Source: Candidatus Mesenet endosymbiont of Agriotes lineatus (GTDB lineage Bacteria > Pseudomonadota > Alphaproteobacteria > Rickettsiales > Anaplasmataceae). Taken from it: DNA of 64,000 nucleotides. The stretch is taken from contig NZ_OZ026454.1 in NCBI RefSeq assembly GCF_964019585.1, forward strand, positions 434,001-498,000, read 5' to 3'. The notes under the pieces are model-generated. The model was not told where the DNA came from. It ran no database searches and worked only from the letters and a program-made list of their open reading frames with translations. Numbering within the stretch: the stretch's first letter is position 1; the number at the start of each line of letters is the position of its first letter. The position numbers were made by a program, and so were the translations under genes. Positions 29,509 through 39,194 of the stretch are shown here, piece after piece.

Positions 29509-31014
29509 CTATGTTTCTTTGTTTAATCCGAACTTATAAAACCCATATTTTTTCCAATTTTCTGTAACTTTTTCTATTATCTTTTCATCCATAGTGATTA
29601 TTTCTCCCCACTCTCTTTTTGTTTCAGGTGGCATCTTATTTGTTGCATCAAGCCCTATCTTGCCTCCTATTCCAGCTTCTGGTGAAGCAAAGTCTAAGTA
29701 ATCAATAGGGGCATTTTCTATGATTGTTATGTCACGCACAGGATCCATCCTTGTTGATATTGCCCATACTACCTCTTTCCATTCTCTTATATTAATATCA
29801 TCATCTGTTACTATAACGAATTTCACATATAAAAATTGTTTTAAGTATGAAATTATTCCCATAATTATTCTTTTTGCATGGCCTGGATAAGATTTTTTAA
29901 TTGAAGCTATAGCTATCCTATATGAACATCCTTCTGGCGGTAGCCAAAAATCAACTATTTCAGGAAATTGGCCGGTAAGTATCGGTATGAATATCTCATT
30001 TAATGCTTCTCCTAAGGTAGATGGTTCATCCGGAGGCTTGCCAGTATAGGTGCTTAAGTAAATAGGATTTTTTCGCATTGTAATTGCAGTTATGTTAAAT
30101 TCTGGGAATTGATCAACTGAATTGTAATATCCAGTATGATCACCGTAAGGACCTTCACTCCGGTAATTATCTAAACTCACATATCCTTCTAAAACGATTT
30201 CAGCATTTGCTGGAACTTTAAGAGGAGCTGTGACACAATCGACTAATTCAACTGATTTTCCATTCAGTAGCCCTGCAAATTGATATTCAGATAATGTTTC
30301 CGGTACAGGAGTTACAGCAGCCAAAATTGTTGCTGGATCTGATCCAATCACTACAGCAGCTGGAAGTGCGGTTCTGTTTACTTGTTTCCAACGTCTATAA
30401 TGGCTAGCAGCACCACGATGTGCTAGCCATCGCATTAATGTTGTGTTTTTATTTACAACTTGCATGCGATATACACCTAAATTGAAATTATCCTGCTTGT
30501 TACCTGTTGGTCCCTTTGTTACAACAATTGGCCAAGTAATAAGAGGTGCTGGTTCATTCGGCCAGCAAGTCTGAATTGGTAATTTTCTTAAGTCGATTTC
30601 TTCCCCTTGCAATATTATTTCTTGACATGGAGCTTTCTTGATTGTTTTAGGCTTCATTGATAACAAGGTCTTAAGTAGTGGTAACATTTTGAATAGCTCT
30701 TTAACATTTTCCGGAGGAGTAGGTGACTTTAAAAATGCTATAAGCCTACCTATGTCTTTTAATTTATCAGGTGTTGTTCCCATACCCAGTGCTATTCTTT
30801 CTACAGTGCCAAATAAGTTAACTAATACTGGCATTGAGCTCTTACCATTTTCACTAACAACATTTTCAAATATTATAGCCGGTCCTTTTTTAAGTAAGAC
30901 CCTTCTATGTATTTCTGTTATTTCAAGTATTGTAGAAACTTGTTCTTTTATTCTGATTAACTGATCGCTTTTTTCTAGTTTTTTTAAAAAATCACGTAGA
31001 CTATTATAAGACAT
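29509..31014 (-). CDS. ubiD: UbiD-family decarboxylase
   Basis: UbiD decarboxylates 4-hydroxy-3-polyprenylbenzoate in ubiquinone synthesis using prenylated FMN. The 501-residue protein aligns with the family along its length: N-terminal [17 protein letters not shown], the RMQVV and [15 protein letters not shown] segment that binds prFMN and metal, [12 protein letters not shown] with the catalytic Glu region, and MDPVRD near the end. The quinone product supplies the bc1 complex encoded upstream. It is transcribed away from purD. Confidence 0.95.
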   Translation of the reverse strand: MSYNSLRDFLKKLEKSDQLIRIKEQVSTILEITEIHRRVLLKKGPAIIFENVVSENGKSSMPVLVNLFGTVERIALGMGTTPDKLKDIGRLIAFLKSPTPPENVKELFKMLPLLKTLLSMKPKTIKKAPCQEIILQGEEIDLRKLPIQTCWPNEPAPLITWPIVVTKGPTGNKQDNFNLGVYRMQVVNKNTTLMRWLAHRGAASHYRRWKQVNRTALPAAVVIGSDPATILAAVTPVPETLSEYQFAGLLNGKSVELVDCVTAPLKVPANAEIVLEGYVSLDNYRSEGPYGDHTGYYNSVDQFPEFNITAITMRKNPIYLSTYTGKPPDEPSTLGEALNEIFIPILTGQFPEIVDFWLPPEGCSYRIAIASIKKSYPGHAKRIIMGIISYLKQFLYVKFVIVTDDDINIREWKEVVWAISTRMDPVRDITIIENAPIDYLDFASPEAGIGGKIGLDATNKMPPETKREWGEIITMDEKIIEKVTENWKKYGFYKFGLNKET

Positions 31015-31151
31015 TTACTATTTAAAGCTGGTAAAAGAAAAATGGTTATAAACTAAGGTAATATAGTAACTTTATAATATAAGTAATCAACATTTTGTTT
31101 ACTAATAGTATATTTGCTATAAAATAAAGTACGGGGCTTTTTGGGATAAGA

Positions 31152-32441
31152 ATGGCGGCAGAAGAGGAAAATAAAATAAACGTATTAGTTATTGGTTCTG
31201 GTGGACGTGAGCACGCGATTTTATGGTCATTGAAAAAATCACCACTTCTAGGAGAGCTTTACGTGTTACCAGGAAGCGATGCAATGAAAGGCTTGGCAAT
31301 GCAGATAGATACAAATATTAATAATCCAATTAATGTAATAAAAGCTTGTAAAAACAGAGACATTGAACTAGTAGTTATAGGGCCAGAGGAATATATAATA
31401 AATGATTTAGGAGGTACTTTAAGAGCAGAAGGGATTTATGTTTTTGCTCCAAATGGATCTTCAGCAAAATTAGAGTCATCTAAAAGCTTCACAAAGGAGT
31501 TATGTGAACAGTATGGGGTACCTACAGCAGAATATGGTTATTTTGTTAATATAAACGAAGCTAGACAATTTGTTGATAAAATGAAAAAGCCGGTAGTTGT
31601 GAAAGCAGATGGTCCTACATCAGGAAAAGGAGCAATAGTTTGTAAAACAATCGAAGAAGCATATTCAGCAATAGATTTAATGCTAGTACATAAAAAGTTT
31701 GGCGCAGCTGGTGAGTCTATAATCATAGAAGAGTTCTTAGAAGGAGAGGAAGCTAGTTTTTTTGCTTTTGTTGATGAGACAAACTTTACAATTTTAGGTT
31801 CAGCTCAGGATTATAAAACCGTAAATGAAAATAATGAAGGAGTGAATACAGGTGGAATGGGTTCATATTCACCAGTATTAATTATTACTGAAGAAGTAAG
31901 GCATCAGATTATTAAGCAGATTATCTATCCTACTATCCATGCCATGAAAGAAATAGGTAGACCTTTTACGGGTATATTATTTGCTGGTTTGATGATAACC
32001 AAAACTGGACCCAAGCTTTTAGAATATAATGTGAGATTCGGTGATCCAGAAACTCAAGCTATATTACCAAGGCTAGAATCAGATTTACTCAAGTTTATTT
32101 GGCTGACAGCAAAAGGAGAGTTAGGTACTGAGCAAATACAATTTAACAAGGATGCTACAGTATGTGTAGTAGTAGCAAGTAAAGGTTATCCAGGTGAGTA
32201 TCAAAAAAACTCAATTATTAGGGGGTTAGATAAAATAGAAAAGCTTCCTGATATACTTGTATTCCATGCTGGAACTAAATTAGATGAAAATAATAATTGG
32301 ATATCAAATGGTGGTAGAGTGCTTAATATAGTTGCAAGAGGAAAAAATATTGAAGAAGCAAGGTATAAAGCTTACGCGGCATTAGATATGTTAGATTGGC
32401 CTGAAGGTTTCTTTAGATACGATATAGCTAAGCATTCATAG
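31152..32441 (+). CDS. purD: Phosphoribosylamine-glycine ligase
   Basis: PurD joins glycine to phosphoribosylamine, the second step of de novo purine synthesis. The ATP-grasp protein of 429 residues has the N-terminal GSGGREHAI at 15-23, KADGPTSGKGAIV, EEFLEGEEAS, GGMGSYSP and RFGDPETQ. All core segments are intact. With purH in this window it indicates a working purine pathway. About 290 bases of non-coding DNA follow. Confidence 0.97.
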   Translation: MAAEEENKINVLVIGSGGREHAILWSLKKSPLLGELYVLPGSDAMKGLAMQIDTNINNPINVIKACKNRDIELVVIGPEEYIINDLGGTLRAEGIYVFAPNGSSAKLESSKSFTKELCEQYGVPTAEYGYFVNINEARQFVDKMKKPVVVKADGPTSGKGAIVCKTIEEAYSAIDLMLVHKKFGAAGESIIIEEFLEGEEASFFAFVDETNFTILGSAQDYKTVNENNEGVNTGGMGSYSPVLIITEEVRHQIIKQIIYPTIHAMKEIGRPFTGILFAGLMITKTGPKLLEYNVRFGDPETQAILPRLESDLLKFIWLTAKGELGTEQIQFNKDATVCVVVASKGYPGEYQKNSIIRGLDKIEKLPDILVFHAGTKLDENNNWISNGGRVLNIVARGKNIEEARYKAYAALDMLDWPEGFFRYDIAKHS

Positions 32442-32663
32442 TTATAATACTTACATTTTTAATATGTAATGTTAGATTATTATAATGGAAATTATGAATA
32501 CTAAGTTAATTCTACTTTAGAAGAATGTTATTTATAATGATCTACCTAGTTGAACTATACTATACTTTAAAGGTTATCTAATTTACTAAATAAAGAGAGT
32601 ATTAATAATAAATATGGATAGTGATAATACCTACTGTTTTAGCGTTATTGAAATTTTTTGATA

Positions 32664-32691
32664 TTGACTTTCTTGTTTAAGAAAGTAAAAT
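32664..32691 (+). promoter_or_regulatory. Putative sigma-70 promoter of rpmG with a palindromic spacer
   Basis: A TTGACT -35 box (32664-32669) and TAAAAT -10 box (32686-32691) are separated by 16 bases, about 40 bases before rpmG. The spacer contains the inverted repeat CTTTCTT-GTTT-AAGAAAG (32668-32685), so a regulator or an RNA hairpin could act here. The preceding ~220 bases (32442-32663) hold no recognisable gene. Confidence 0.5.
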
Positions 32692-32731
32692 TTTACCTTC
32701 TTCAAGTGTATTTTAAACAATAGGATGAAAA

Positions 32732-32947
32732 ATGGCTGCAAAGAAAAAAACTGTTTTACTAGTAAAACTTGTAAGTACAGCTAAAGTTGTAAAAACAAAA
32801 GCTGATGGTACAAGCGAAGAGAAATCCACTGGTTATTTTTACGTAAAAAAACGTAATCCTAAAAAATTAGTAAATAAGTTATCTTTCCGCAAATATGATC
32901 CAGTAGTTAGAAAGCATGTTACGTTTAAAGAAGAAAAACTAAAGTAA
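32732..32947 (+). CDS. rpmG: 50S ribosomal protein L33
   Basis: L33 is a small large-subunit protein. The 71-residue product has the family pattern [24 protein letters not shown] and [21 protein letters not shown]. It lacks the zinc-binding Cys pairs, as in the Cys-free L33 group. It is slightly longer than most because of an insertion around [10 protein letters not shown]. An AGGA Shine-Dalgarno lies seven bases upstream. It is convergent with the Kef antiporter gene. Confidence 0.95.
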   Translation: MAAKKKTVLLVKLVSTAKVVKTKADGTSEEKSTGYFYVKKRNPKKLVNKLSFRKYDPVVRKHVTFKEEKLK

Positions 32948-32962
32948 CAGATTATTTTTTAT

Positions 32963-34684
32963 TTATAAATAAGGATCATCACCATCTAAATCTTGCAGGA
33001 TTGCATAGTTGCCCTTTCTAAACCTACGTTTTAAAGATGCAATAGTATTTTCACTCACACCACTTAAGTTTAATGCTGCGGCACCTAGTTGCAGTCCAAT
33101 TTCGAAACTTTCTGGGACTATCTTACTCACTCCAAGATTCTTATATGCTGCTGAGTTACTTAAATCATAGAGTCTGATAATGATATTTAAATCTTGAAAC
33201 TTTTGTGCAATCAAAGATACAATTTTTTTTATTGTAACTTCATTTCTTATTGAAATAATAAGAGTCTGGGCTCTCTCAATACCAATAGATTGCAGCATTT
33301 CAAGTTTTGTTACGTCACCAAGATATATAGGGAATCCTTCATTTTTCCCCTCTCTGACTATTTGTGGTTGGATATCTACAATAACATAGCTTAAATGTTC
33401 AGTAGCTAACATTTTTGTTACCATGCGCCCAGCTCTGCCAAAACCAGCAACTATTACGTGATTATCAAGATCTTTGGTGTCCATAATTAATTCTTTGGTA
33501 TTTAGAATAATTTTTTCGTCACTTGCAATGTTAGTGATCCAGTCTCCTAAACTTGCTAAAAGTGGAGTAAATGCCATGGTAACTGTAGTTAACATCATCA
33601 GTATTTGTGCAATATTACTTGGGAGAACGTTAAATTGATTTGCTAGCCCGAATAATATAAATGCAAATTCTCCACCTTGAGACAGTAATAACCCTGCATG
33701 TATCGCAGAAGTCACTTGAAAGCGAAAAAACCTACATAATGTATAGATTATAGATGCTTTTAAAGCTATCAAACTGATAGATAGTAGCATAATTAATGGT
33801 AGCTGACTAAGTAACAGCTTGATATCTATCGACATGCCTACAGTCATAAAAAATAAACCAAGAAACAGGTCTTTAAATGGTAATATTGTTTGTTCTACTT
33901 CATACCTATATTCTGTTTCTGCGACAAGGAGCCCAGCTACAAAAGCTCCTAAAGCCATAGAGAGGTTGAATTTTTCAGTAATAAAAGCTGCTCCCAGTAC
34001 AATTAAGAGTGTTGTTGCTATGAATATCTCACTGTTCTTCATTGTCGCTATTATAGTAAATAATGGTCTTAAAAGTAACCTTCCAACTATAAATATTAAA
34101 ATCAGTGCAACTGCTGCCTTCGTAAAAGCATATATTAAAGGCTTAATTAAACCCTGATCAGAATGGCCAGCCAGCAAAGGAAGTAGCACTATCAGTGGAA
34201 CAACAGCAAAATCTTGCAGTAGTAATATAGCTATTGATAGCCGTCCAACTTGAGTTGCCTGATGGCCCCTATCTTGTAGTACTTGTAACACTATTGCTGT
34301 TGATGACAGTGCAAGCCCACCACCAATTACTACTGCAGTGTTAGAATCTACCCCAAAAGCGTATGCAAGACCCCATATTGATAGTGTAGTTACAATTACC
34401 TGGAGAGAACCAAAACCAAAAACATGCACACGCATGGCAATCAGTCGTTCAAAAGTAAGCTCAAGCCCAATAACAAACAATAAAAACACTACCCCAAATT
34501 CTGCAAAATTATCTATTACTTCAGGAGCATGTATTAAATTAAATCCGTGAGAGCTAATTAATGCTCCAGCAACAAAATATCCTAAGACTGGACTAATGCG
34601 CATTTTCCAAAATGCAACAACAATAAATACAGCTGCAAATAATAAAATTATTATATCAAATAAATACTCTGTATTGTTATGCAT
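32963..34684 (-). CDS. Kef-type monovalent cation/H+ antiporter
   Basis: This CPA2-family protein of 573 residues has about twelve transmembrane helices in residues 5-380, including GYFVAGALISSHG and GGGLALSSTAIVLQ. A cytosolic TrkA-N (RCK) domain with VIVAGFGRAGRMVTKML near 410 follows. Kef systems exchange K+ for H+ under redox or pH control. No KefF/KefG partner is adjacent. It ends 16 bases from rpmG, in the convergent orientation. Confidence 0.9.
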   Translation of the reverse strand: MHNNTEYLFDIIILLFAAVFIVVAFWKMRISPVLGYFVAGALISSHGFNLIHAPEVIDNFAEFGVVFLLFVIGLELTFERLIAMRVHVFGFGSLQVIVTTLSIWGLAYAFGVDSNTAVVIGGGLALSSTAIVLQVLQDRGHQATQVGRLSIAILLLQDFAVVPLIVLLPLLAGHSDQGLIKPLIYAFTKAAVALILIFIVGRLLLRPLFTIIATMKNSEIFIATTLLIVLGAAFITEKFNLSMALGAFVAGLLVAETEYRYEVEQTILPFKDLFLGLFFMTVGMSIDIKLLLSQLPLIMLLSISLIALKASIIYTLCRFFRFQVTSAIHAGLLLSQGGEFAFILFGLANQFNVLPSNIAQILMMLTTVTMAFTPLLASLGDWITNIASDEKIILNTKELIMDTKDLDNHVIVAGFGRAGRMVTKMLATEHLSYVIVDIQPQIVREGKNEGFPIYLGDVTKLEMLQSIGIERAQTLIISIRNEVTIKKIVSLIAQKFQDLNIIIRLYDLSNSAAYKNLGVSKIVPESFEIGLQLGAAALNLSGVSENTIASLKRRFRKGNYAILQDLDGDDPYL

Positions 34685-34694
34685 CTTACTTAAT

Positions 34695-35255
34695 TTATCC
34701 TTTCCATTTTATTGAACATCCTATACTTGATCTTTGATTTTCTATAGGCCTTCCAGTAGTTGCTGTATATACCATAGCATTAAACAAATCATGATCTTTT
34801 TGCTCATTATTAATTTCATTCATTCCTGATTTGTCAAAACATCCACGATAACATAATTTTAATTCTGAATTGAAACCGAAAAAATCAGGTGTACAAACCG
34901 CACCATATTTTTTAGCAACTTCTTGAGTGTCATCGATTAAATATGGAAAGTTGAATTTATGTTCTTTTGCAAATAAAACCATATTTTCATAAGAATCTTC
35001 AGGATAGCTTTCAGTATCATTAGGCATAATGGCAACAGCACCAACGTTATGTTTTGTGTGCAGTTCTTCTACATCATGTACCAATTTAGTAATAATCGCT
35101 TTAACATAAGGACAATGATTACATATAAACATCACAACCAACCCTTTAAAACCGCGAAAATTGTTTAAGCTATAATATCTGCCATCAATCCCTAGTAAAT
35201 TGAAATCTTGAGCTGAGAAATTCGTATCCAAATTTGGTGTACTTAAAGCAACCAT
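34695..35255 (-). CDS. Thioredoxin-fold (AhpC/TSA-like) protein
   Basis: The protein (187 residues from ATG 35255) has a peroxiredoxin/TlpA-like fold: FSAQDFNLLGIDG, the strand VVMFICNHCPYVKAI with a CxxC pair, and AVCTPDFFGF near the cis-Pro. The longer open frame up to 35477 runs antisense through the tmk start and is rejected; an AAGGGTGTT leader supports the ATG. It lies just upstream of the Kef antiporter on the same strand (10-base gap), so the two may be co-expressed in a redox response. Substrate unknown. Confidence 0.88.
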   Translation of the reverse strand: MVALSTPNLDTNFSAQDFNLLGIDGRYYSLNNFRGFKGLVVMFICNHCPYVKAIITKLVHDVEELHTKHNVGAVAIMPNDTESYPEDSYENMVLFAKEHKFNFPYLIDDTQEVAKKYGAVCTPDFFGFNSELKLCYRGCFDKSGMNEINNEQKDHDLFNAMVYTATTGRPIENQRSSIGCSIKWKG

Positions 35256-35370
35256 AACACCCTTGTATAAATAGAATGGAGTTAAAATTATGCAAGATTT
35301 ACAGCTAGATGTCAAATCTATAGATAAAGATAGCAAAATTTGTTTTACATATGTATAAATTTTTATTTTT

Positions 35371-35985
35371 ATGTTTATAACTATTGAAGGTATAGATGGG
35401 TCGGGAAAAACCACTGCATCTAATTTTCTTACTGAATATTTACAATTAATATATGGAGAGGAAAAAGTAATACTCACTCGGGAGCCGGGAGGGACTGATT
35501 TTGCAGAGGATATAAGGGAATTATTACTAAAAAATAATCAGATTGATCCCATTGCTGAACTTCTACTGTTTACATCAATGCGCAAAGAACATGTAGAAAA
35601 ACTAATACGTCCTGCACTTAAAGAGAAAAAAATTGTCATTTGCGACCGCTTTATCCATTCAACAATTGCTTATCAAGGGTATGGATATGGTATTGATATT
35701 AAAGTTATCAAAGAGCTACATAAAATAGCAGAGATTCCATATCCTGATATAACATTCATCCTTGATGTTGAAATAACTGTTGGGCTGCGACGTGCAACCC
35801 ATAAAAATAAATATGAGGAAATGGGAATAGATTTTTACAATAAAGTAAAAGATGGCTTTTATGATATTGCCCTAAGTGATTCAAACCACTGCCATATTAT
35901 TAAGTCAAATAGCGATCTAAGTCATCAGCAAATACTAACCATTATCAAAGAGAAATTAGAAGTTATAAACCATACCAACCTCTAA
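35371..35985 (+). CDS. tmk: Thymidylate kinase
   Basis: Tmk phosphorylates dTMP to dTDP. The 204-residue protein has the P-loop GIDGSGKT at 7-14, LTREPGGTDFAE, the DRF-type motif ICDRFIHSTIAYQG and a LID region (RRATHKNKYEEM). Length is normal. It is divergent from the thioredoxin-fold gene, and its last 30 bases overlap the end of the convergent surface-antigen gene. Confidence 0.96.
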   Translation: MFITIEGIDGSGKTTASNFLTEYLQLIYGEEKVILTREPGGTDFAEDIRELLLKNNQIDPIAELLLFTSMRKEHVEKLIRPALKEKKIVICDRFIHSTIAYQGYGYGIDIKVIKELHKIAEIPYPDITFILDVEITVGLRRATHKNKYEEMGIDFYNKVKDGFYDIALSDSNHCHIIKSNSDLSHQQILTIIKEKLEVINHTNL

Positions 35986-36978
35986 ACCATAAACACTAAA
36001 CTTGTGAGTAACAGTTGCAGTGGTTGAGGCAACACGTGTGGTGTGATTATAGTGGTAATTTTCATGGAACTGGCTATTAATAATCACATTATTTAAAATT
36101 CCCGCATCACCGACTGGAATTTTAGTTGTAGGTAAAATATTATTAAATTCATCGTAAAAAATACCAAAGCGTCTTAGACCAACAAATATTTGAGCTTTCT
36201 CAGTAAATGTATATTGTGCACCAAGTTTTAGTTGATAGGCAGGAGCATAATAACTTTTTCCTAAAAATTTAATTTTAGTCAGCCCCAAACCGCCACCAAC
36301 GTATGGAACAATATATGGATTTGTATTTAAAGCATAATAAACATTCATCAGCATAGCTCGATTGTGGAAGCCTTCGTCCTTTATCTTAAACACAGCTTTT
36401 GCACCAGTGAAATTAAGTGATGTGTGATTAACAGCATTAAATCCAGCTTGTTGTTGCCCTCCCCAAGGAAGTGGCCATCGTTTTACCTGTTGTGTTGTTG
36501 ATTGGAGTGTACAAGAAGAGCTAGTGGCAGTTTTCCACTTTGAATCACAGTTTGTTCCGGCTGCAGCTGAACTGCTGCGGACAAGTTCAACATACCCAGC
36601 TTTATCTTTATCTCCATATTCCTCGTCATCTAAGTTAAGCTGTGAATATAAACCTTCAAGCTCTATTCTAGATGGTAGTAGAAGTGAGAGCATAAATGGT
36701 AAACGTGATGTATTTAACTGATACCCAATTGCACCGCCACCAGCAAAGCCGGGTGTGTATTTAGGCTCATAACCTTCTACAAGTTCTTCATCTGAATTGA
36801 AGCTCATAACCTTTTTTGTTATATTACCTGCCTCTTCCTTACCAGAAAAATCTCCAATGTTGTTACCATATGCACCAAAATAGCTGCCTTTAAAATAAAA
36901 ACTTTTTAAGTTGTTTTCAGCACAATATGCAGATGAACAAAAAAACAAAATCATCAGTACAAATATACTTCTTAACAT
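35956..36978 (-). CDS. WSP/Msp2/P44-family outer-membrane surface antigen
   Basis: The 340-residue protein starts with a signal peptide (core FVLMILFFCSSAYC) and ends with the outer-membrane phenylalanine (VYGLEVGMVYNF). The middle alternates short strands such as FYFKGSYFGAYG and PYIVPYVGGGLGLTKIKF, as in the surface_antigen_2 beta-barrel family of Anaplasmataceae. Long polar insertions at about 110-190 (SSSAAAGTNCDSK) would be surface loops. A GGAGAG Shine-Dalgarno precedes the ATG, and an ATTAG repeat lies just upstream. Which WSP paralogue this is cannot be said. Confidence 0.85.
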   Translation of the reverse strand: MLRSIFVLMILFFCSSAYCAENNLKSFYFKGSYFGAYGNNIGDFSGKEEAGNITKKVMSFNSDEELVEGYEPKYTPGFAGGGAIGYQLNTSRLPFMLSLLLPSRIELEGLYSQLNLDDEEYGDKDKAGYVELVRSSSAAAGTNCDSKWKTATSSSCTLQSTTQQVKRWPLPWGGQQQAGFNAVNHTSLNFTGAKAVFKIKDEGFHNRAMLMNVYYALNTNPYIVPYVGGGLGLTKIKFLGKSYYAPAYQLKLGAQYTFTEKAQIFVGLRRFGIFYDEFNNILPTTKIPVGDAGILNNVIINSQFHENYHYNHTTRVASTTATVTHKFSVYGLEVGMVYNF

Positions 36979-36991
36979 AAAATTCTCTCCA

Positions 36992-37015
36992 ATTAGATTA
37001 GATTAGATTAGATTA
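36992..37015 (-). repeat. Pentanucleotide repeat (ATTAG x4.8) in the surface-antigen leader
   Basis: Four full ATTAG units plus ATTA run from 36992 to 37015; on the coding (minus) strand this reads as TAATC repeats ending 13 bases before the ATG at 36978. A TATAAT box on that strand (37017-37012) overlaps the upstream end, and a TTGACA lies at 37047-37042. Changes in copy number would alter promoter or leader spacing. Confidence 0.9.
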
Positions 37016-37183
37016 TACTAGTTTTATCATAAATAATATATTGTCAATTTAAAAGAAATATATGTATGTTCACATTTCTTCTTAAATTACAGAATACTAT
37101 CGTTACAGTAAAAATATATATGTCAAGAATTTTTAGCGTAAAAGTTGAAATATTTTAAATTAATTCAATTTAAAAGATATTTT

Positions 37184-38998
37184 TTATTCTTTACGCATTG
37201 ACCTGCTGAGACGTTTGCGTTCGTTAGGGTCAAGATACATCTTACGCAATCTTATAGATTTTGGTGTCACTTCAACCAGCTCATCATCATTTATATATGC
37301 TATCATTTCCTCAATCGTCATTAGTTTTGGCGGAGTGAGTTTTATTGCCTCATCCGATCCTGATGCCCTCACATTTGTCAGCTGCTTGCCTTTTAGAACA
37401 TTTATCTCTAAATCATTATCACGATTATGCTGACCAACTATCATCCCGCAGTATACTTTATCTTGTGGCTTTACAAACATTATTCCCCTATCTTGCAAGT
37501 TAAAGATAGCATATGCAACTGCCTCACCTTTATCTGTAGAAATTAAAACACCATTGCGTCTACCTGATATTGCTCCCTTATAAGGCTCATAGCTGTGAAA
37601 TAGACGATTGATAATGCCTGTACCACGAGAATCAGTTAAAAATTCTCCCTGATAGCCAATAAGTCCACGAGAAGGAGCTAAAAACGCAAGCCTCACTCTG
37701 CCACTTCCTGAAGGGCGTATATCTTGCATCTCACCCTTACGGAAACTTAATTTTTCCATTATTATGCCGCTGAACTCTTCATCAACATCTATAATAACTT
37801 CTTCTATAGGCTCAAGTTTCTTGCCATTTTCTTCTTTAAATAACACTCTAGGTCTTGATACAGAAAGCTCAAAGTCTTCCCTTCTCATAGTTTCAATGAG
37901 TACTCCAAGCTGCAGCTCTCCTCGTCCACCAACTTCAAAAGCATCACTTTTTTCTGTTTCTTTTACCGTAATTGCCACATTTGTTTCTGCCTCGCGCAAA
38001 AGACGTTCTTTAATGACAGTAGAAGTCAATTTTATCCCTTCTTGACCTGCAAATGGCGAGCTATTGACGCTAATTGTAACAGCCATTGTTGGTGGATCAA
38101 CAGGAGTTGACTTGATTGGTTCCAATATTTCCAGAGCAGTAATACTATCAGATACTGAGGCTTTCTCCATTCCAGCAATTGCAATTATATCTCCTGCTCT
38201 TGCTTCTTCTATACTGATGCGCTTTAATCCAGAAAATGCAAAGAGTTTTGTTAAACGTCCTTGCTCTACAACTTTACCATCAAGGCCTAATACTTTTACA
38301 TTTGAGTTAATTTTAGCTACGCCTTGATATACCTTGCCCGTAAGTATTCTTCCAAGAAAATTATCTGATTCAAGTAATGTTACTAACATTGCAAACGGAG
38401 CTTCATAGTCATAACTAGCTGGTTTTACATGTTCTAATACTGTTGTAAATAAAGGAGTGAGATCTTGCCTATCATCTGATAAATCATTCACACACCAACC
38501 ATTTCTCCCTGAAGCATAAAGAATCGGAAAATCAAGCTGTTCATTAGTTGCATCTAGGTTAATAAATAATTCAAATATTTCATCTAATACTTCCGTCACT
38601 CTGCTATCAGGCCTATCAACTTTATTGATTATAACTATTGGATGCAATTTTGCTTTTAGGGCTTTTCCAAGCACAAATTTTGTTTGCGGCATAGGTCCTT
38701 CTGAAGCATCTACTAAAAGCAACACCCCATCTGCCATGGATAATACTCTTTCTACTTCTCCACCGAAGTCTGCATGTCCTGGAGTGTCTATTATATTAAT
38801 CTTTTCATTATCCCACATAACAGCAGTGCATTTTGCTAGTATTGTTATTCCACGTTCTCGCTCTTGATCGTTGCTATCCATGACGCGCTCACCAATTTCT
38901 TGGTTTTCACGAAACGTGCCACTCTGTTTTAACATATTATCAAGCAAAGTAGTTTTACCGTGATCAACGTGGGCGATTATTGCTATATTTCGAATCAT
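37184..38998 (-). CDS. typA: Ribosome-associated GTPase TypA/BipA
   Basis: TypA/BipA is a translational GTPase that helps 50S assembly and stress adaptation. The 604 residues show G1 AHVDHGKT at 9-16, the switch segment RERGITI, G3 DTPGHADFGGEV, G4 NKVDRPD, EF-G-like domains II, III and V, and the TypA-specific C-terminal domain ending RLRKMYLDPNERKRLSRSM. The length is normal for the family. It is divergent from the helical-repeat gene at 39195. Confidence 0.96.
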   Translation of the reverse strand: MIRNIAIIAHVDHGKTTLLDNMLKQSGTFRENQEIGERVMDSNDQERERGITILAKCTAVMWDNEKINIIDTPGHADFGGEVERVLSMADGVLLLVDASEGPMPQTKFVLGKALKAKLHPIVIINKVDRPDSRVTEVLDEIFELFINLDATNEQLDFPILYASGRNGWCVNDLSDDRQDLTPLFTTVLEHVKPASYDYEAPFAMLVTLLESDNFLGRILTGKVYQGVAKINSNVKVLGLDGKVVEQGRLTKLFAFSGLKRISIEEARAGDIIAIAGMEKASVSDSITALEILEPIKSTPVDPPTMAVTISVNSSPFAGQEGIKLTSTVIKERLLREAETNVAITVKETEKSDAFEVGGRGELQLGVLIETMRREDFELSVSRPRVLFKEENGKKLEPIEEVIIDVDEEFSGIIMEKLSFRKGEMQDIRPSGSGRVRLAFLAPSRGLIGYQGEFLTDSRGTGIINRLFHSYEPYKGAISGRRNGVLISTDKGEAVAYAIFNLQDRGIMFVKPQDKVYCGMIVGQHNRDNDLEINVLKGKQLTNVRASGSDEAIKLTPPKLMTIEEMIAYINDDELVEVTPKSIRLRKMYLDPNERKRLSRSMRKE

Positions 38999-39152
38999 AA
39001 TTTAAAAAACTTATTAGAACCTTAAATTTTATTAAAAATTCAAGATAAGTCTATAAGTAAAAAGCTTAAAAATTGTATAAATAGCAAAATATAGTTACTG
39101 GTTTTCAAAGTTGCAAAAAAAATATCAACATTAATATATATGAAAAACACAC

Positions 39153-39166
39153 TTTACACGTGTAAA
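39153..39166. promoter_or_regulatory. 14-nt perfect palindrome TTTACACGTGTAAA
   Basis: The dyad lies in the typA/39195 divergent spacer, 28 bases before the ATG of the helical-repeat protein and about 155 from typA. Its position and symmetry suit an operator, most likely for the 39195 gene. No repressor is identified. Confidence 0.4.
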
Positions 39167-39194
39167 TATACATTATTATCTACTCATAATATAT

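Noticed and set aside
35256-35477. Longer N-terminus of the thioredoxin-fold protein
   Set aside because: It would run antisense through the tmk start and P-loop; ATG 35255 has a good leader and the fold begins there.
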